This document shows positions 32,724 through 40,785 of a stretch of DNA of 62,649 nt, one piece after another. The position numbers were made by a program, and so were the translations under genes. Source of the stretch: Glycomyces artemisiae (GTDB taxonomy: Bacteria > Actinomycetota > Actinomycetes > Mycobacteriales > Micromonosporaceae); contig NZ_PVTJ01000016.1 of the NCBI RefSeq assembly GCF_003002955.1, forward strand, positions 1 through 62,649, written 5' to 3'. The stretch's first letter is position 1, and each line of letters begins with the position of its first letter. The notes beneath the pieces are model-generated. The model did no database searches and was not told the DNA's origin. It saw only the letters and a list, made by a program, of their open reading frames with translations.

Positions 32724-35105
32724 GTGCGACGACGCACTTTTGCCGCTTCGCTCGGCGCGGCGGCGGTGGCCGCTGCGGCCGTTCCCGGCACTGCCGCAGC
32801 GAAGACGGGCGGGCGATGCGAGGACGGCTACGTCTGGCGCAATGCCGTCGTGAACGGCGGCGGCTACGTCCCCGGCATCGTCTTCAACGAGACCGAGGCC
32901 GGACTCATCTACGCGCGCACCGACATCGGCGGCCTGTACCGCTGGCAGGAGAGCGCGCAGACCTGGAAGCCGCTGCTCGACTGGGTCGGATGGGACCTGT
33001 GGGGCTACACCGGGGTCGTGTCGGTGGCGTCCGACCCGGTGGAGCCCAAGCGGGTCTATGCGGCCGTCGGGACCTACACGAACGACTGGGACCCCAACAG
33101 CGGCGCGGTGCTCTACTCGGACGACTACGGCGATTCGTGGGGCGTGGCCGAGCTGCCGTTCAAGCAGGGCGGGAACATGCCCGGCCGCGGGATGGGCGAG
33201 CGGCTGGCCGTCGACCCCTCCGACAACAAGGTCGTCTATCTCGGCGCGCCGAACGGGAACGGGCTGTGGCGGTCCGTCGACTTCGGACGCACGTGGGCGA
33301 AGGTCGAGGCGTTCCCGAACGCCGGGAACTTCGTGCAGGACCCCTCCAGCGACTACTCCGACGACAACCAGGGCGTCATCTGGATCGACTTCGACACCGC
33401 CGGGGACCGGATCTTCGTCGGCGTCGCCGACCCCGACGACCCGCTGTACGCCTCCGCGGACCGGGGCGCGACCTGGCGGGCCGTCGACGGCGCGGCCGCC
33501 GCGCTGGGCCGGGCCGACGGGAACCGGACCATCCCGAAGCAGGCCGCGGTCGACCACGAGAACGGCCACCTGTTCGTGGTGACCGGCTGGGATCCCGGGC
33601 CCTACAACGGCGCGCCGTCGGCGGGCCGCGGCGGGTCGGTGCAGCGCCTGTCGCTCGCGACGGGCGAGTGGACCGACGTGACGCCCGGGTACAACCCGAT
33701 CGGCACGATCCCCGGCTTCGGCGGACTCACCGTCGACCGGCAGGCGCCGGGCACGCTCATGGTGGCGACCCAGAACAACTGGTGGCCCGACGAGATCCTC
33801 TACCGCTCAACGGACTCCGGTGCGACGTGGGAGACGAGCTGGGACTACGTGTGGGACGCGAACTGGTCGTGGCCGCCCGCGCGCACCGACCGGTTCGACA
33901 TGGACAGCACCGGGAGCGCCTGGTTGAGCTTCGGGAAAGCCGACGACGGGCCCGCGTACGCGGTCAAGCACGGCTGGATGATCGACGCGCTCGCCATCGA
34001 CCCGCACGACTCGGACCGGATCATGTGGGGCACCGGCGCCACGATCTGGGGCACCGAGTCGCTGACGCAGTGGGACGCGCAGGGCGCGCTCGTGGGCTGG
34101 GATTCCGAAGCAGGGCACCAGATCGCGCTGCCGGTCGAGCCGTTCACCGTGGCCGTGCGGGCCGAGGGCCTGGAGGAGACCGCGGTGCAGGACATCGCGG
34201 CGCTCGGCGGGACCCTCGTCTCCGCGACGGGCGACCTCGGCGGGTTCGTGCAGACGGACCTGGGCGAGGCCGGGGTCCAGATCCGGCGTCCCAGTTGGAC
34301 GTCGGGGCGCAGCGTCGACTTCGCCGCCCTGAACCGCGACGTGGTGGTCGGTTCGGGCGATGTGGAGGGCGACGTCGACGGGCATGTCGGGGTCTCCGTC
34401 GACGGCGGTGCGACCTGGCTGACGACGACTCGGCTCGACGGCGTCGCGGGCGGCGGCAACGGCGGCACGGTCGCCGTCGGCGCGGACGGGGCGGTGATCG
34501 TCTGGTCCCCCGGGGACGGCGCGACCGCGCCGGTGTTCAGCACCGACCTGGGCCAGACGTGGACGCCGGTCGAAGGGCTCCCCGCGGGGGCGCTCGTGCG
34601 GGCGGACCGGGTCGACGCGAACCGGTTCTACGCGTTCGCATCCGGGGCCTTCTACGCGTCCGTCAACGGCGGGCTCGTGTTCGCGGCCACCGGGGCCGCC
34701 GGACTGCCCGCCAGCGGTCCGGTCGATTTCCGGGCCGTGCCCGGCAAGCGGGCGCAGCTGTGGCTCGCGGGCGGCGAGACCGGCAAGACGTACGGGATGT
34801 GGCGCAGCACCGACGGCGGGAAGCGCTGGACCCGCGTGCGGGACTTCGCCGAGGCCGACGCGGTCGGATTCGGCAAGGCGCGCACCAGGCACGGGTACCC
34901 GACGATCTTCGCGTCGGCGAAGGCCGGGAGCACCCGCGGCATCTGGCGCTCGACCGACGAGGGTCGCAACTGGGTCCGCATCAACGACGACGCCCACCAG
35001 TGGGCTTGGACCGGGAAGGCCGTCACCGGCGACCCCGACGTCTACGGGCGCGTCTACATCGCCACCAACGGCCGCGGCTTGATCTACGGCGACATCGAGG
35101 ACTAG
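32724..35105 (+). CDS. Glycoside hydrolase family 74 xyloglucanase
   Basis: A 793-residue secreted endo-acting hydrolase of xyloglucan. The N-terminus (MRRRTFAASLG, then an alanine-rich core ending near GTAAA) looks like a Tat signal. Two seven-bladed propellers are implied by repeated Asp boxes (STDSGATW, SVDGGATW, STDGGKRW, STDEGRNW). The two catalytic aspartates sit in YARTDIGGLYRW (about residue 66) and ATGDLGGF (about residue 510). No cellulose-binding module is attached, unlike many homologues. GTG start with GAGGAG upstream. The divergent GH3 gene and the CebR-like site suggest a shared plant-glucan response. A bidirectional terminator follows. Confidence 0.95.
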   Translation: MRRRTFAASLGAAAVAAAAVPGTAAAKTGGRCEDGYVWRNAVVNGGGYVPGIVFNETEAGLIYARTDIGGLYRWQESAQTWKPLLDWVGWDLWGYTGVVSVASDPVEPKRVYAAVGTYTNDWDPNSGAVLYSDDYGDSWGVAELPFKQGGNMPGRGMGERLAVDPSDNKVVYLGAPNGNGLWRSVDFGRTWAKVEAFPNAGNFVQDPSSDYSDDNQGVIWIDFDTAGDRIFVGVADPDDPLYASADRGATWRAVDGAAAALGRADGNRTIPKQAAVDHENGHLFVVTGWDPGPYNGAPSAGRGGSVQRLSLATGEWTDVTPGYNPIGTIPGFGGLTVDRQAPGTLMVATQNNWWPDEILYRSTDSGATWETSWDYVWDANWSWPPARTDRFDMDSTGSAWLSFGKADDGPAYAVKHGWMIDALAIDPHDSDRIMWGTGATIWGTESLTQWDAQGALVGWDSEAGHQIALPVEPFTVAVRAEGLEETAVQDIAALGGTLVSATGDLGGFVQTDLGEAGVQIRRPSWTSGRSVDFAALNRDVVVGSGDVEGDVDGHVGVSVDGGATWLTTTRLDGVAGGGNGGTVAVGADGAVIVWSPGDGATAPVFSTDLGQTWTPVEGLPAGALVRADRVDANRFYAFASGAFYASVNGGLVFAATGAAGLPASGPVDFRAVPGKRAQLWLAGGETGKTYGMWRSTDGGKRWTRVRDFAEADAVGFGKARTRHGYPTIFASAKAGSTRGIWRSTDEGRNWVRINDDAHQWAWTGKAVTGDPDVYGRVYIATNGRGLIYGDIED

Positions 35106-35123
35106 CACCGGGACGGTGAGTTC

Positions 35124-35160
35124 GCCTCCGCGCCTGACGATCCGCGTCAGACGCGGAGGC
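35124..35160. terminator. Bidirectional terminator overlapping the tetR 3' end
   Basis: Arms GCCTCCGCG (35124-35132) and CGCGGAGGC (35152-35160), plus an inner pair CTGACG (35134-35139) and CGTCAG (35145-35150), form a long stem with a 5-nt loop. The stop codon of the convergent TetR gene (35147) lies within it, so the last codons of that gene also encode the hairpin. Confidence 0.75.
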
Positions 35161-35725
35161 CGTCGAGCACGATCTCCAGGTAGCGGGCCGTCGCGTCGCG
35201 GCTCGCCTCCGCGCTCAGCTCCGGCATGCGGCAGGACACCAGGCTGATGAAATTGAGCAGGTCGGCGCCGTCGATGTCGGCGCGCATCGCGCCCTCGTCC
35301 TGCGCGCGGCGCACGGTCCGCTCGAAGCGGTCGAGCCAGGTCATCGTCAAGTCGCGCAGCTCGGCGTCGGCGTCGCGGTGCTCGGCGAGCCAGGGCCGCA
35401 AGGCGGAAGCGAGCGCGCCGAGTTCGGGCTCGCCGCAGAAGCGCACGAGCCGCACGAGCGCGTCCCACCCCGTGAGGCCGCCCGGGTCGGCCTCGGCGAT
35501 GGCGATGCCGCGGCGGAACATGTCGGCCGCCAGTTCGCGGATCAGGCTGTGCCGGTCGGGGAAACGACGGTAGAGGGTCCCGACGCCGACGCCCGCGTGC
35601 TGGGCGATCTCCTCCATCGGCACGTCGGCGCCGCGCGCGCTGATGAGGGTCGCGGCGCCCGCGAGGAGGCGTTCGCGGTTGCGGCGGGCGTCGGCGCGCA
35701 GGGGCGGTGCTGGGTTCGCGGTCAC
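35147..35725 (-). CDS. TetR family transcriptional regulator
   Basis: A 192-residue TetR repressor with the DNA-binding HTH at about residues 25-60 (MEEIAQHAGVGVGTLYRRFP) and a SBP/C-terminal helical pocket. GTG start. It is divergent from an NmrA-type NAD(P)-binding gene across 85 bp that contains a 15-bp direct repeat, so it probably controls that gene and itself. This TetR-NmrA layout parallels the MarR-NmrA pair at 10276-11778. Confidence 0.92.
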   Translation of the reverse strand: MTANPAPPLRADARRNRERLLAGAATLISARGADVPMEEIAQHAGVGVGTLYRRFPDRHSLIRELAADMFRRGIAIAEADPGGLTGWDALVRLVRFCGEPELGALASALRPWLAEHRDADAELRDLTMTWLDRFERTVRRAQDEGAMRADIDGADLLNFISLVSCRMPELSAEASRDATARYLEIVLDGLRV

Positions 35726-35739
35726 CCGTCGATAGTACT

Positions 35740-35791
35740 GGACGATTTTCTTCCGCTTATGCTAGCTTCGATAAACGGACGATCTTCTTCC
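35740..35791. repeat. Direct repeats in the tetR-nmrA divergent promoter
   Basis: GGACGATTTTCTTCC (35740-35754) and GGACGATCTTCTTCC (35777-35791) differ at one base and lie 37 bp apart, on either side of a TAGCTTCGATAAAC stretch. They are probable TetR half-sites or repeated operators; no full palindrome is visible. Confidence 0.5.
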
Positions 35792-35810
35792 ACTTGTATT
35801 GGAGACGGCA

Positions 35811-36689
35811 ATGATCCTCGTGACCGGAGCGACGGGTTCCACCGGCAGGCACCTTGTCGCGCAACTGAAAGCACAGGGAGCGCCGGTCAGGGCGCTCGTG
35901 CGGGACGCCGCCAAGGGCGAGGACCTCGGCGTGGAGTACGCGGTCGGCGACTTCGACGACCCCGCGTCGCTCGCGGCGGCGATGGACGGCGTCGACCGAA
36001 TGTTCCTGGCCTCCCCCGGCGCGCAGCCGGAGACGGAGGACGGCGAGCAGCCGATGGTCCGCTGGGAGCGGAACGCGATCGACGCCGCGAAGGGCGCGGG
36101 CGTGCGGTACGTCGTCAAGCTGTCGGTGCTCAACGCGCGCATCGGCGGCCGGATGTCGGAGGGCGGGCACGGAGAAGCGGAGGCGCACCTGAAGGCGTCG
36201 GGTCTGGAGTGGACGATGCTCCGGCCCGGCGGGTTCATGCAGAACTTCCTCAGTCCCGCAACGGTCCTGTGGGACGAGCAGGGCGCGCTGATCGGTCCCG
36301 ACGGTCCGGGGCGGATGGCGTTCATCGACTGCCACGACATCGCCGCGTGCGCCGCAGCCCTGCTCACCGACAGGCCTGAACCCGGTGGGACGCTGCAGAT
36401 CACCGGGCCCGAGGCGATCTCCTACGAGTGGATCGCGGCGCAGCTCAGCCGCGGCTGGGGCCGCCCGGTCGGGTTCCACCCGCATTCGGAGGAGGCCGTC
36501 GCCGCGCGGCTGCTGGGGTTCGGGCTCGCGCCGCAGCAGGCCGCCGAACTGGCGTCGCTCTACGGTTCGATGGGCAGCGGGGGCTTCCAGGAGGTCACCG
36601 GCGAGGTCGAGCGGCTCACCGGGCGGCGGCCCCGCACGTTCGCCGAGTTCATGGCCGCAAACCCCGAGGACTTCCCGGGCCTGGGGTAG
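35811..36689 (+). CDS. NmrA family NAD(P)-binding protein
   Basis: A 292-residue atypical SDR of the NmrA/QOR2-like group. The dinucleotide motif TGATGSTGRHL sits at residue 5, with KLSVLNA and the TMLRPGGFMQNFL block in the middle and an FIDCHDIAACAAALL block near residue 170, all family marks. Quinone reduction or redox sensing is typical but unproved here. The ATG at 35811 follows TTGGAG. The gene is divergent from a TetR regulator and ends 12 bp before the GNAT gene. Confidence 0.88.
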   Translation: MILVTGATGSTGRHLVAQLKAQGAPVRALVRDAAKGEDLGVEYAVGDFDDPASLAAAMDGVDRMFLASPGAQPETEDGEQPMVRWERNAIDAAKGAGVRYVVKLSVLNARIGGRMSEGGHGEAEAHLKASGLEWTMLRPGGFMQNFLSPATVLWDEQGALIGPDGPGRMAFIDCHDIAACAAALLTDRPEPGGTLQITGPEAISYEWIAAQLSRGWGRPVGFHPHSEEAVAARLLGFGLAPQQAAELASLYGSMGSGGFQEVTGEVERLTGRRPRTFAEFMAANPEDFPGLG

Positions 36690-36701
36690 TACAGTCCCCC
36701 G

Positions 36702-37736
36702 GTGACCTTCCAGACCCGCGCGCGGCGCGTACGCAATCCCGAGCTGCCCATGGGGCAGCGGTACACGGCGCTGCGGTGCGCGCTGGAGGACTACCGGCAG
36801 ATGGGGTTCCATGCGTCGTGGGCGTTCCTCACCGGAGCGGATGGCAGGAGGAAGCTCGACGCCGAGACCCTCGTGCGGGCCCTGGACCGCTTGGAGGCCA
36901 GCCGGAACGCACGGATGGTCGAGCAGGAGGCGTTCGCGGCCAGGCGAATGGAGGCGAAGCGAGCGGGTCGACGGCAGCCCGAGCCGGACGAGGTCCGGTA
37001 CCGGCGCGGGCGGCGCTGGCCCGGACCGGATGCGCACGAGGCGACCCGGTTCGCCGTCGCGTACGAGTGGCGCCGGATCGGTGATGAGCCGCATGAGCGG
37101 TTCGCGGCGGTCCGCGACGGCCTTGAGCGGGTGGTGACCGCCTATCTCGGGGCAGGTCTGGACCGGGAAGGCCGCCTGCTGCTCGCGCGGGTGCGTGCCG
37201 AGCTCGCCGAGGCCGAGCGGGAACTGCGCGATCAGTACCCGGCCTTCAGGTCGGGCTTCAAGCTGCGGCGCATCGCAGAGACCATCGAACTCGACACGTT
37301 CCCACTGGTGCGGCGCGGCTGGTCCGGGGACATCGACGCGGTGGCGCGGATCTTCTGGGCCGCGAGGAGCGGGATGCCGTACCTGCTGGCGCTGTACACG
37401 CGCGAGCAGACCGACTGGTGGGTCAGGGAGGTCATGGTGCCGCAGTCGGAGGTGCTGGTGGCCGAGCACCGCGGCGTGCCGGTCGGGTTCGCCGCGCTCG
37501 ACGGGGACCTGCTCGCGCACTTGTACATCGAGCCGGGCTCGCAGGGCCGCGGGATCGGGGAGGCGCTGCTGGAGCGGGCGAAGCGGCGGCGGCGGAGCCT
37601 TGACCTGCGGGTGTTCGCGGCGAACACAGGGGCGCGTGCGTTCTATGCTCGGCACGGCTTCGCAGAGGTCGGCGCCGACGATGGCTCAGGGAACGAGGAA
37701 GGCCTGCCGGACCTGCTGCTGCGGTGGCGGCGCTGA
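36702..37736 (+). CDS. GNAT N-acetyltransferase with an unknown N-terminal domain
   Basis: A 344-residue protein whose last about 155 residues (from LVRRGWSGDIDAVARIFWAA) are a GNAT acetyltransferase: the acetyl-CoA loop QGRGIGEAL follows beta-4 LLAHLYIEPG, and NTGARAFYARHGF is motif B. The first about 185 residues are helical, basic, and of no family I recognise (RYTALRCALEDYRQMGFHAS and a RRGRRWPGPDAHEATRFA segment). The C-terminus alone would be a normal acetyltransferase, so this is a fusion. GTG start at 36702 without a strong ribosome site, 12 bp after the NmrA gene, suggesting co-transcription. Confidence 0.8.
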   Translation: MTFQTRARRVRNPELPMGQRYTALRCALEDYRQMGFHASWAFLTGADGRRKLDAETLVRALDRLEASRNARMVEQEAFAARRMEAKRAGRRQPEPDEVRYRRGRRWPGPDAHEATRFAVAYEWRRIGDEPHERFAAVRDGLERVVTAYLGAGLDREGRLLLARVRAELAEAERELRDQYPAFRSGFKLRRIAETIELDTFPLVRRGWSGDIDAVARIFWAARSGMPYLLALYTREQTDWWVREVMVPQSEVLVAEHRGVPVGFAALDGDLLAHLYIEPGSQGRGIGEALLERAKRRRRSLDLRVFAANTGARAFYARHGFAEVGADDGSGNEEGLPDLLLRWRR

Positions 37737-37758
37737 GCGGCCCCGTCACCGGGGCCGC
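37737..37758. terminator. Bidirectional terminator between GNAT and SGNH-ricin genes
   Basis: GCGGCCCCG (37737-37745) and CGGGGCCGC (37750-37758) pair perfectly over a 4-nt loop, directly after the GNAT stop and 12 bp before the stop of the convergent secreted hydrolase. Confidence 0.75.
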
Positions 37759-37770
37759 CCAACAGTATCC

Positions 37771-39348
37771 CTAGTAGACGCTCGATCCGATCCAGTCGTC
37801 GTAGCCGTAGCCGACCGGGTCCTCGTAGTTCCTTGCGGCAGGGGCGATCGCGCTCGCGCTCGTCCCGCACGAGGTCAGGACCAGCGACGATCCGGCCGCG
37901 GTGCCGTCGAAGCCGATGCACAGGTTCGAGTGGCCCGCAGGGTGGATGCCGCCCGAGCCGAACACGAACTCCTGGTTGAGGCCGCCGTGGCAGTCCCACA
38001 GCACGAGCGGGGTGCCCGCCTGCATGCGGCCGCCCTCCACGTCGACGCACCGGTCGTGCGACAGCTCCACGTGCAGCGACCGCGCCTCGTCGTCGTACCA
38101 GAACCCCTGGTTGCGCCCGCCGTGGCAGGTCCAGGAGACCAGGTCGGTGCCGTTGCGCGAGTCGTAGCCCTCCGCGTCGACGCACAGGCCCGTCGCGGTG
38201 TGCTTCAGGTCCTGGAACTCGAAGAGGCCCTCGTAGAGCACGGCGTTGTTCGTGCTCCCCGGGTCGACGCACGTCGAGGTGTCCCAGTCGGGATGCTCGT
38301 AGAACTCGGTGATGCACTCCGCGAACGCGCCGTGCCCCAGGAAGTTCGGGTGCAGCGACTGCCGGAACGCGTTCTCGGAGGGCAGGACCCCGACCTCGAC
38401 GTACACGCCGCGCGCCCAGGGCTGCGCCTCGCACACGCCGTGGCCGTCGAAGAGCCGCTGCGCGTTCAGATATCGGGCGCCCTTCGCGAGCGCCGCGTCG
38501 CGCACGCCGTCCTCGAAGAGCGGCACGGCCTTGTTGCGCGCGAACGCCGCGTCGGCGAGGTAGAGCAGGCAGCCGCCGGAGTACCAGCCGGGGAAGTCGG
38601 GGTTGTCCTCGACGTCGGGGCCGCCGGGGCTCGGGTAGGACATGACGACCAGGTCGTAGTCGGTGCCGAGGTAGCCCGCGTCGGTCATGGTCTGGCGCAC
38701 CGCGTCGATGGCGGTCTCCACGCCGTCCTGGGTGACCTCGACGCGGGCCTCCCAGTCCTCGGTGTGGTCGGGCCAGCAGGGGCCGAGGAACAGGATGCGG
38801 TTGGTGACGCACTCGGTGGCGGTGGGGCCGAATTCGATGCCGCCTTCGTCGTTGGCGCCCACGACGATCCACACGAGCTTGACGTGGGTGTTGCGGGCCT
38901 TGATGGCGAGGTTGTCGCCTTGGTTGAGTTCGTCCCACTGGTGTTCGCCGGAGCCTTCGACGAGGTGCGGTGAGGCGCCGCCGGAGCAGGAGACGTTGTA
39001 CTGGACGTCGCTCTCGATGCCGGTGCGGAAGAGCGCCTGGTCGTAGGAGCGGTCGCACCAGTTGCCTTCGCGGTGCGTGTCCGGGTCGTAGTTGCCGACG
39101 CCTTCGCCGGAGATCTCGCTGTCGCCCATGGAGACCAGGGAGGTCTGGCGGTCTTCGAGCGGGCGGATGTCGGAGTCGCCGTACAGGGTTTCGGCCTCGG
39201 CGGCGCGGATCGCTTCGAGGTTCGCGGGGAGGGGGACGATGTCGGGGCGTTCCTGCGCTTGGGCGGGAACGGCCGCGGCGGACATGGTGAGGGTGGTCAG
39301 CGCCGCAGCGAGGATCGCTGCGGCCCAACGTCTCCGGGGTGAGGACAT
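37771..39348 (-). CDS. Secreted SGNH hydrolase with ricin-type beta-trefoil domain
   Basis: A 525-residue exported protein. A signal peptide spans about residues 1-31 (AVPAQA). The catalytic part (about 65-360) has the SGNH block SMGDSEISGEG with the nucleophile serine, WIVVGANDEGG as block III, and a SLHPNFLGHG block with the catalytic histidine. The C-terminal about 150 residues contain ricin-B-like repeats (CVDAEGYDSRNGTDLVSWTC, RNQGFWY, CVDVEGGRMQAGTPLVLWDC, LNQEFVF), each with the QxW-like motif, indicating sugar binding. Probable esterase targeted to polysaccharide. Distinct from the shorter SGNH pair at 7042-8832. Confidence 0.9.
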   Translation of the reverse strand: MSSPRRRWAAAILAAALTTLTMSAAAVPAQAQERPDIVPLPANLEAIRAAEAETLYGDSDIRPLEDRQTSLVSMGDSEISGEGVGNYDPDTHREGNWCDRSYDQALFRTGIESDVQYNVSCSGGASPHLVEGSGEHQWDELNQGDNLAIKARNTHVKLVWIVVGANDEGGIEFGPTATECVTNRILFLGPCWPDHTEDWEARVEVTQDGVETAIDAVRQTMTDAGYLGTDYDLVVMSYPSPGGPDVEDNPDFPGWYSGGCLLYLADAAFARNKAVPLFEDGVRDAALAKGARYLNAQRLFDGHGVCEAQPWARGVYVEVGVLPSENAFRQSLHPNFLGHGAFAECITEFYEHPDWDTSTCVDPGSTNNAVLYEGLFEFQDLKHTATGLCVDAEGYDSRNGTDLVSWTCHGGRNQGFWYDDEARSLHVELSHDRCVDVEGGRMQAGTPLVLWDCHGGLNQEFVFGSGGIHPAGHSNLCIGFDGTAAGSSLVLTSCGTSASAIAPAARNYEDPVGYGYDDWIGSSVY

Positions 39349-39453
39349 GGCAGTCTCCGGTTCAGAGGCATGGCCGAAACATGGATGGCCGTCAATGGCC
39401 TGTAGCCAGGAGACTACCGTTACCCGGCAGTAATGTGAAGCTTGTCTGCGTTG

Positions 39454-40635
39454 TCAGTTTTGGACCGCGGACGCCATCCGCTCGACCGCCTCGGTGACGA
39501 TCTCCGGTGAGGTCCCGTAATTGAAGCGCACGTGGCCCTTGCCGCCGGTCCCGAACGGCAGCCCCGAGTTGAGCGCGACGCGGCCGCGCTCCAGGAACAC
39601 CGCGGCCGGGTCGTCGCCAAGGCCCAGGGCCCGGCAGTCGAGCCACGCGAGGTACGTGCCCGGCTGCGGCCGGTACCTGACGGCGGGGAGGTGCTCGGCG
39701 AGGAGGCCGGCGAGCAGGCGCCGGTTCGCTTCGAGGCCGAGCAGGAGCGCGTCGAGCCACGGCCCGCCCTCGCGGAACGCGGCGGCGTGGGCGATCGAGC
39801 CGAGGTGGCTGATGCTGCTCGACATCTGCTCGGGCATCCGCGCGAGGTCCGCTTCGGCGGCGGTCCCGGCGATGGCGACGGCGCCGCGCAGCCCGGGGAG
39901 GTTCCAGCCCTTGGCGGCCGAGGTCAGCGCGAGGCCGGTCTCGCCGCCCGCGACGGTCAGGTACGGGGTGAAGCGGGTGCCTGGGGCGACGAGCGGCGCG
40001 TGGGCCTCGTCGGCCACGACGCGCACGCCGTAGTCGGCGGCGAGGCGCGCGACGCGTTCCAGTTCGGCTCTGGTGTGGACGGTCCCGGTGGGGTTGTGCG
40101 GGTGGCACAGCAGGTACGCGGCGCGTCCGCCGCGCCCGAGCGCGACCTCGAAGGCCGCGGCGAGGGCGGCGAAGTCGATGCGGTGGTCGGCGCCGAGCGG
40201 CGCTTCGATCACCTTGCGGTCGTTGAAGACCGGGAAGGTGTGGAACGGCGGGTACACGGGGCTGTTGACGACGATCGCGTCGCCGGGCCCGGTGACGGCC
40301 TTGAGCATCTCGACCACGCCGAGCATGATGTCGGGCACCGTCCGGATCAGGCCGGGGTCGAGGTCCCAGTCCCAGCGCTCGGCGGCGAAGGCCGCGACGG
40401 CGTCGGCGTAGCCGGTGCCGGAGGGGTAGCCGGTGTCGCCCGCGGCGATCGTGTCGGTGACGGCCTTGGCGATGGGTTCGGCCAGGTGGACGTCGAGTTC
40501 GGCCACCCACAGGGGCAGCACGTCGGGGTCGTAGTGGCGCCATTTCTCGCTGGTGCGCTGGCGCAGCTGGTCGAGGGTGAGCTGCCGGAGCGGGTCGCCG
40601 GGCAGGTCGGTCGAGGCATCGGTGGTCGCGCTCAT
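39454..40635 (-). CDS. PatB/MalY-type pyridoxal-phosphate C-S lyase
   Basis: A 393-residue fold-type I PLP enzyme, probably a cystathionine beta-lyase of the MalY/PatB group. The start DVLPLWVAELDVHLAEPI is typical of PatB; NSPVYPPFH, CHPHNPTG, VVADEAHAPL and SAAKGWNLPG (with the PLP-binding lysine) follow, and the C-terminal YRPQPGTYLAWLD and NYGTSP blocks complete the family. Cytosolic, homodimer. Methionine-cycle or cysteine-conjugate cleavage is inferred. No regulator is adjacent. Confidence 0.92.
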   Translation of the reverse strand: MSATTDASTDLPGDPLRQLTLDQLRQRTSEKWRHYDPDVLPLWVAELDVHLAEPIAKAVTDTIAAGDTGYPSGTGYADAVAAFAAERWDWDLDPGLIRTVPDIMLGVVEMLKAVTGPGDAIVVNSPVYPPFHTFPVFNDRKVIEAPLGADHRIDFAALAAAFEVALGRGGRAAYLLCHPHNPTGTVHTRAELERVARLAADYGVRVVADEAHAPLVAPGTRFTPYLTVAGGETGLALTSAAKGWNLPGLRGAVAIAGTAAEADLARMPEQMSSSISHLGSIAHAAAFREGGPWLDALLLGLEANRRLLAGLLAEHLPAVRYRPQPGTYLAWLDCRALGLGDDPAAVFLERGRVALNSGLPFGTGGKGHVRFNYGTSPEIVTEAVERMASAVQN

Positions 40636-40722
40636 GCACAGACGGTATCGGAGTTCTGGCGTCGTGTCACCTTGTGCGGCAGGGATCTCGGGCGGTGTCC
40701 GGGGTCACGCCGCGGCCGCTTG

Positions 40723-40761
40723 TAGTTCGTACTACGAACTATTATGGTTCGTAGTACGAAC
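40723..40761. promoter_or_regulatory. Two MarR-type operators flanking a -10 box
   Basis: TAGTTCGTA (40723-40731) and TACGAACTA (40733-40741) pair around C40732. GTTCGTA (40747-40753) and TACGAAC (40755-40761) pair around G40754. Centres are 22 bp apart, about two helical turns, with TATTAT (40740-40745) between them as the -10 box of the downstream oxidoreductase. Occupied sites would block the promoter. Confidence 0.8.
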
Positions 40762-40785
40762 TACTTTTTCGGAAGAGGCACGATC

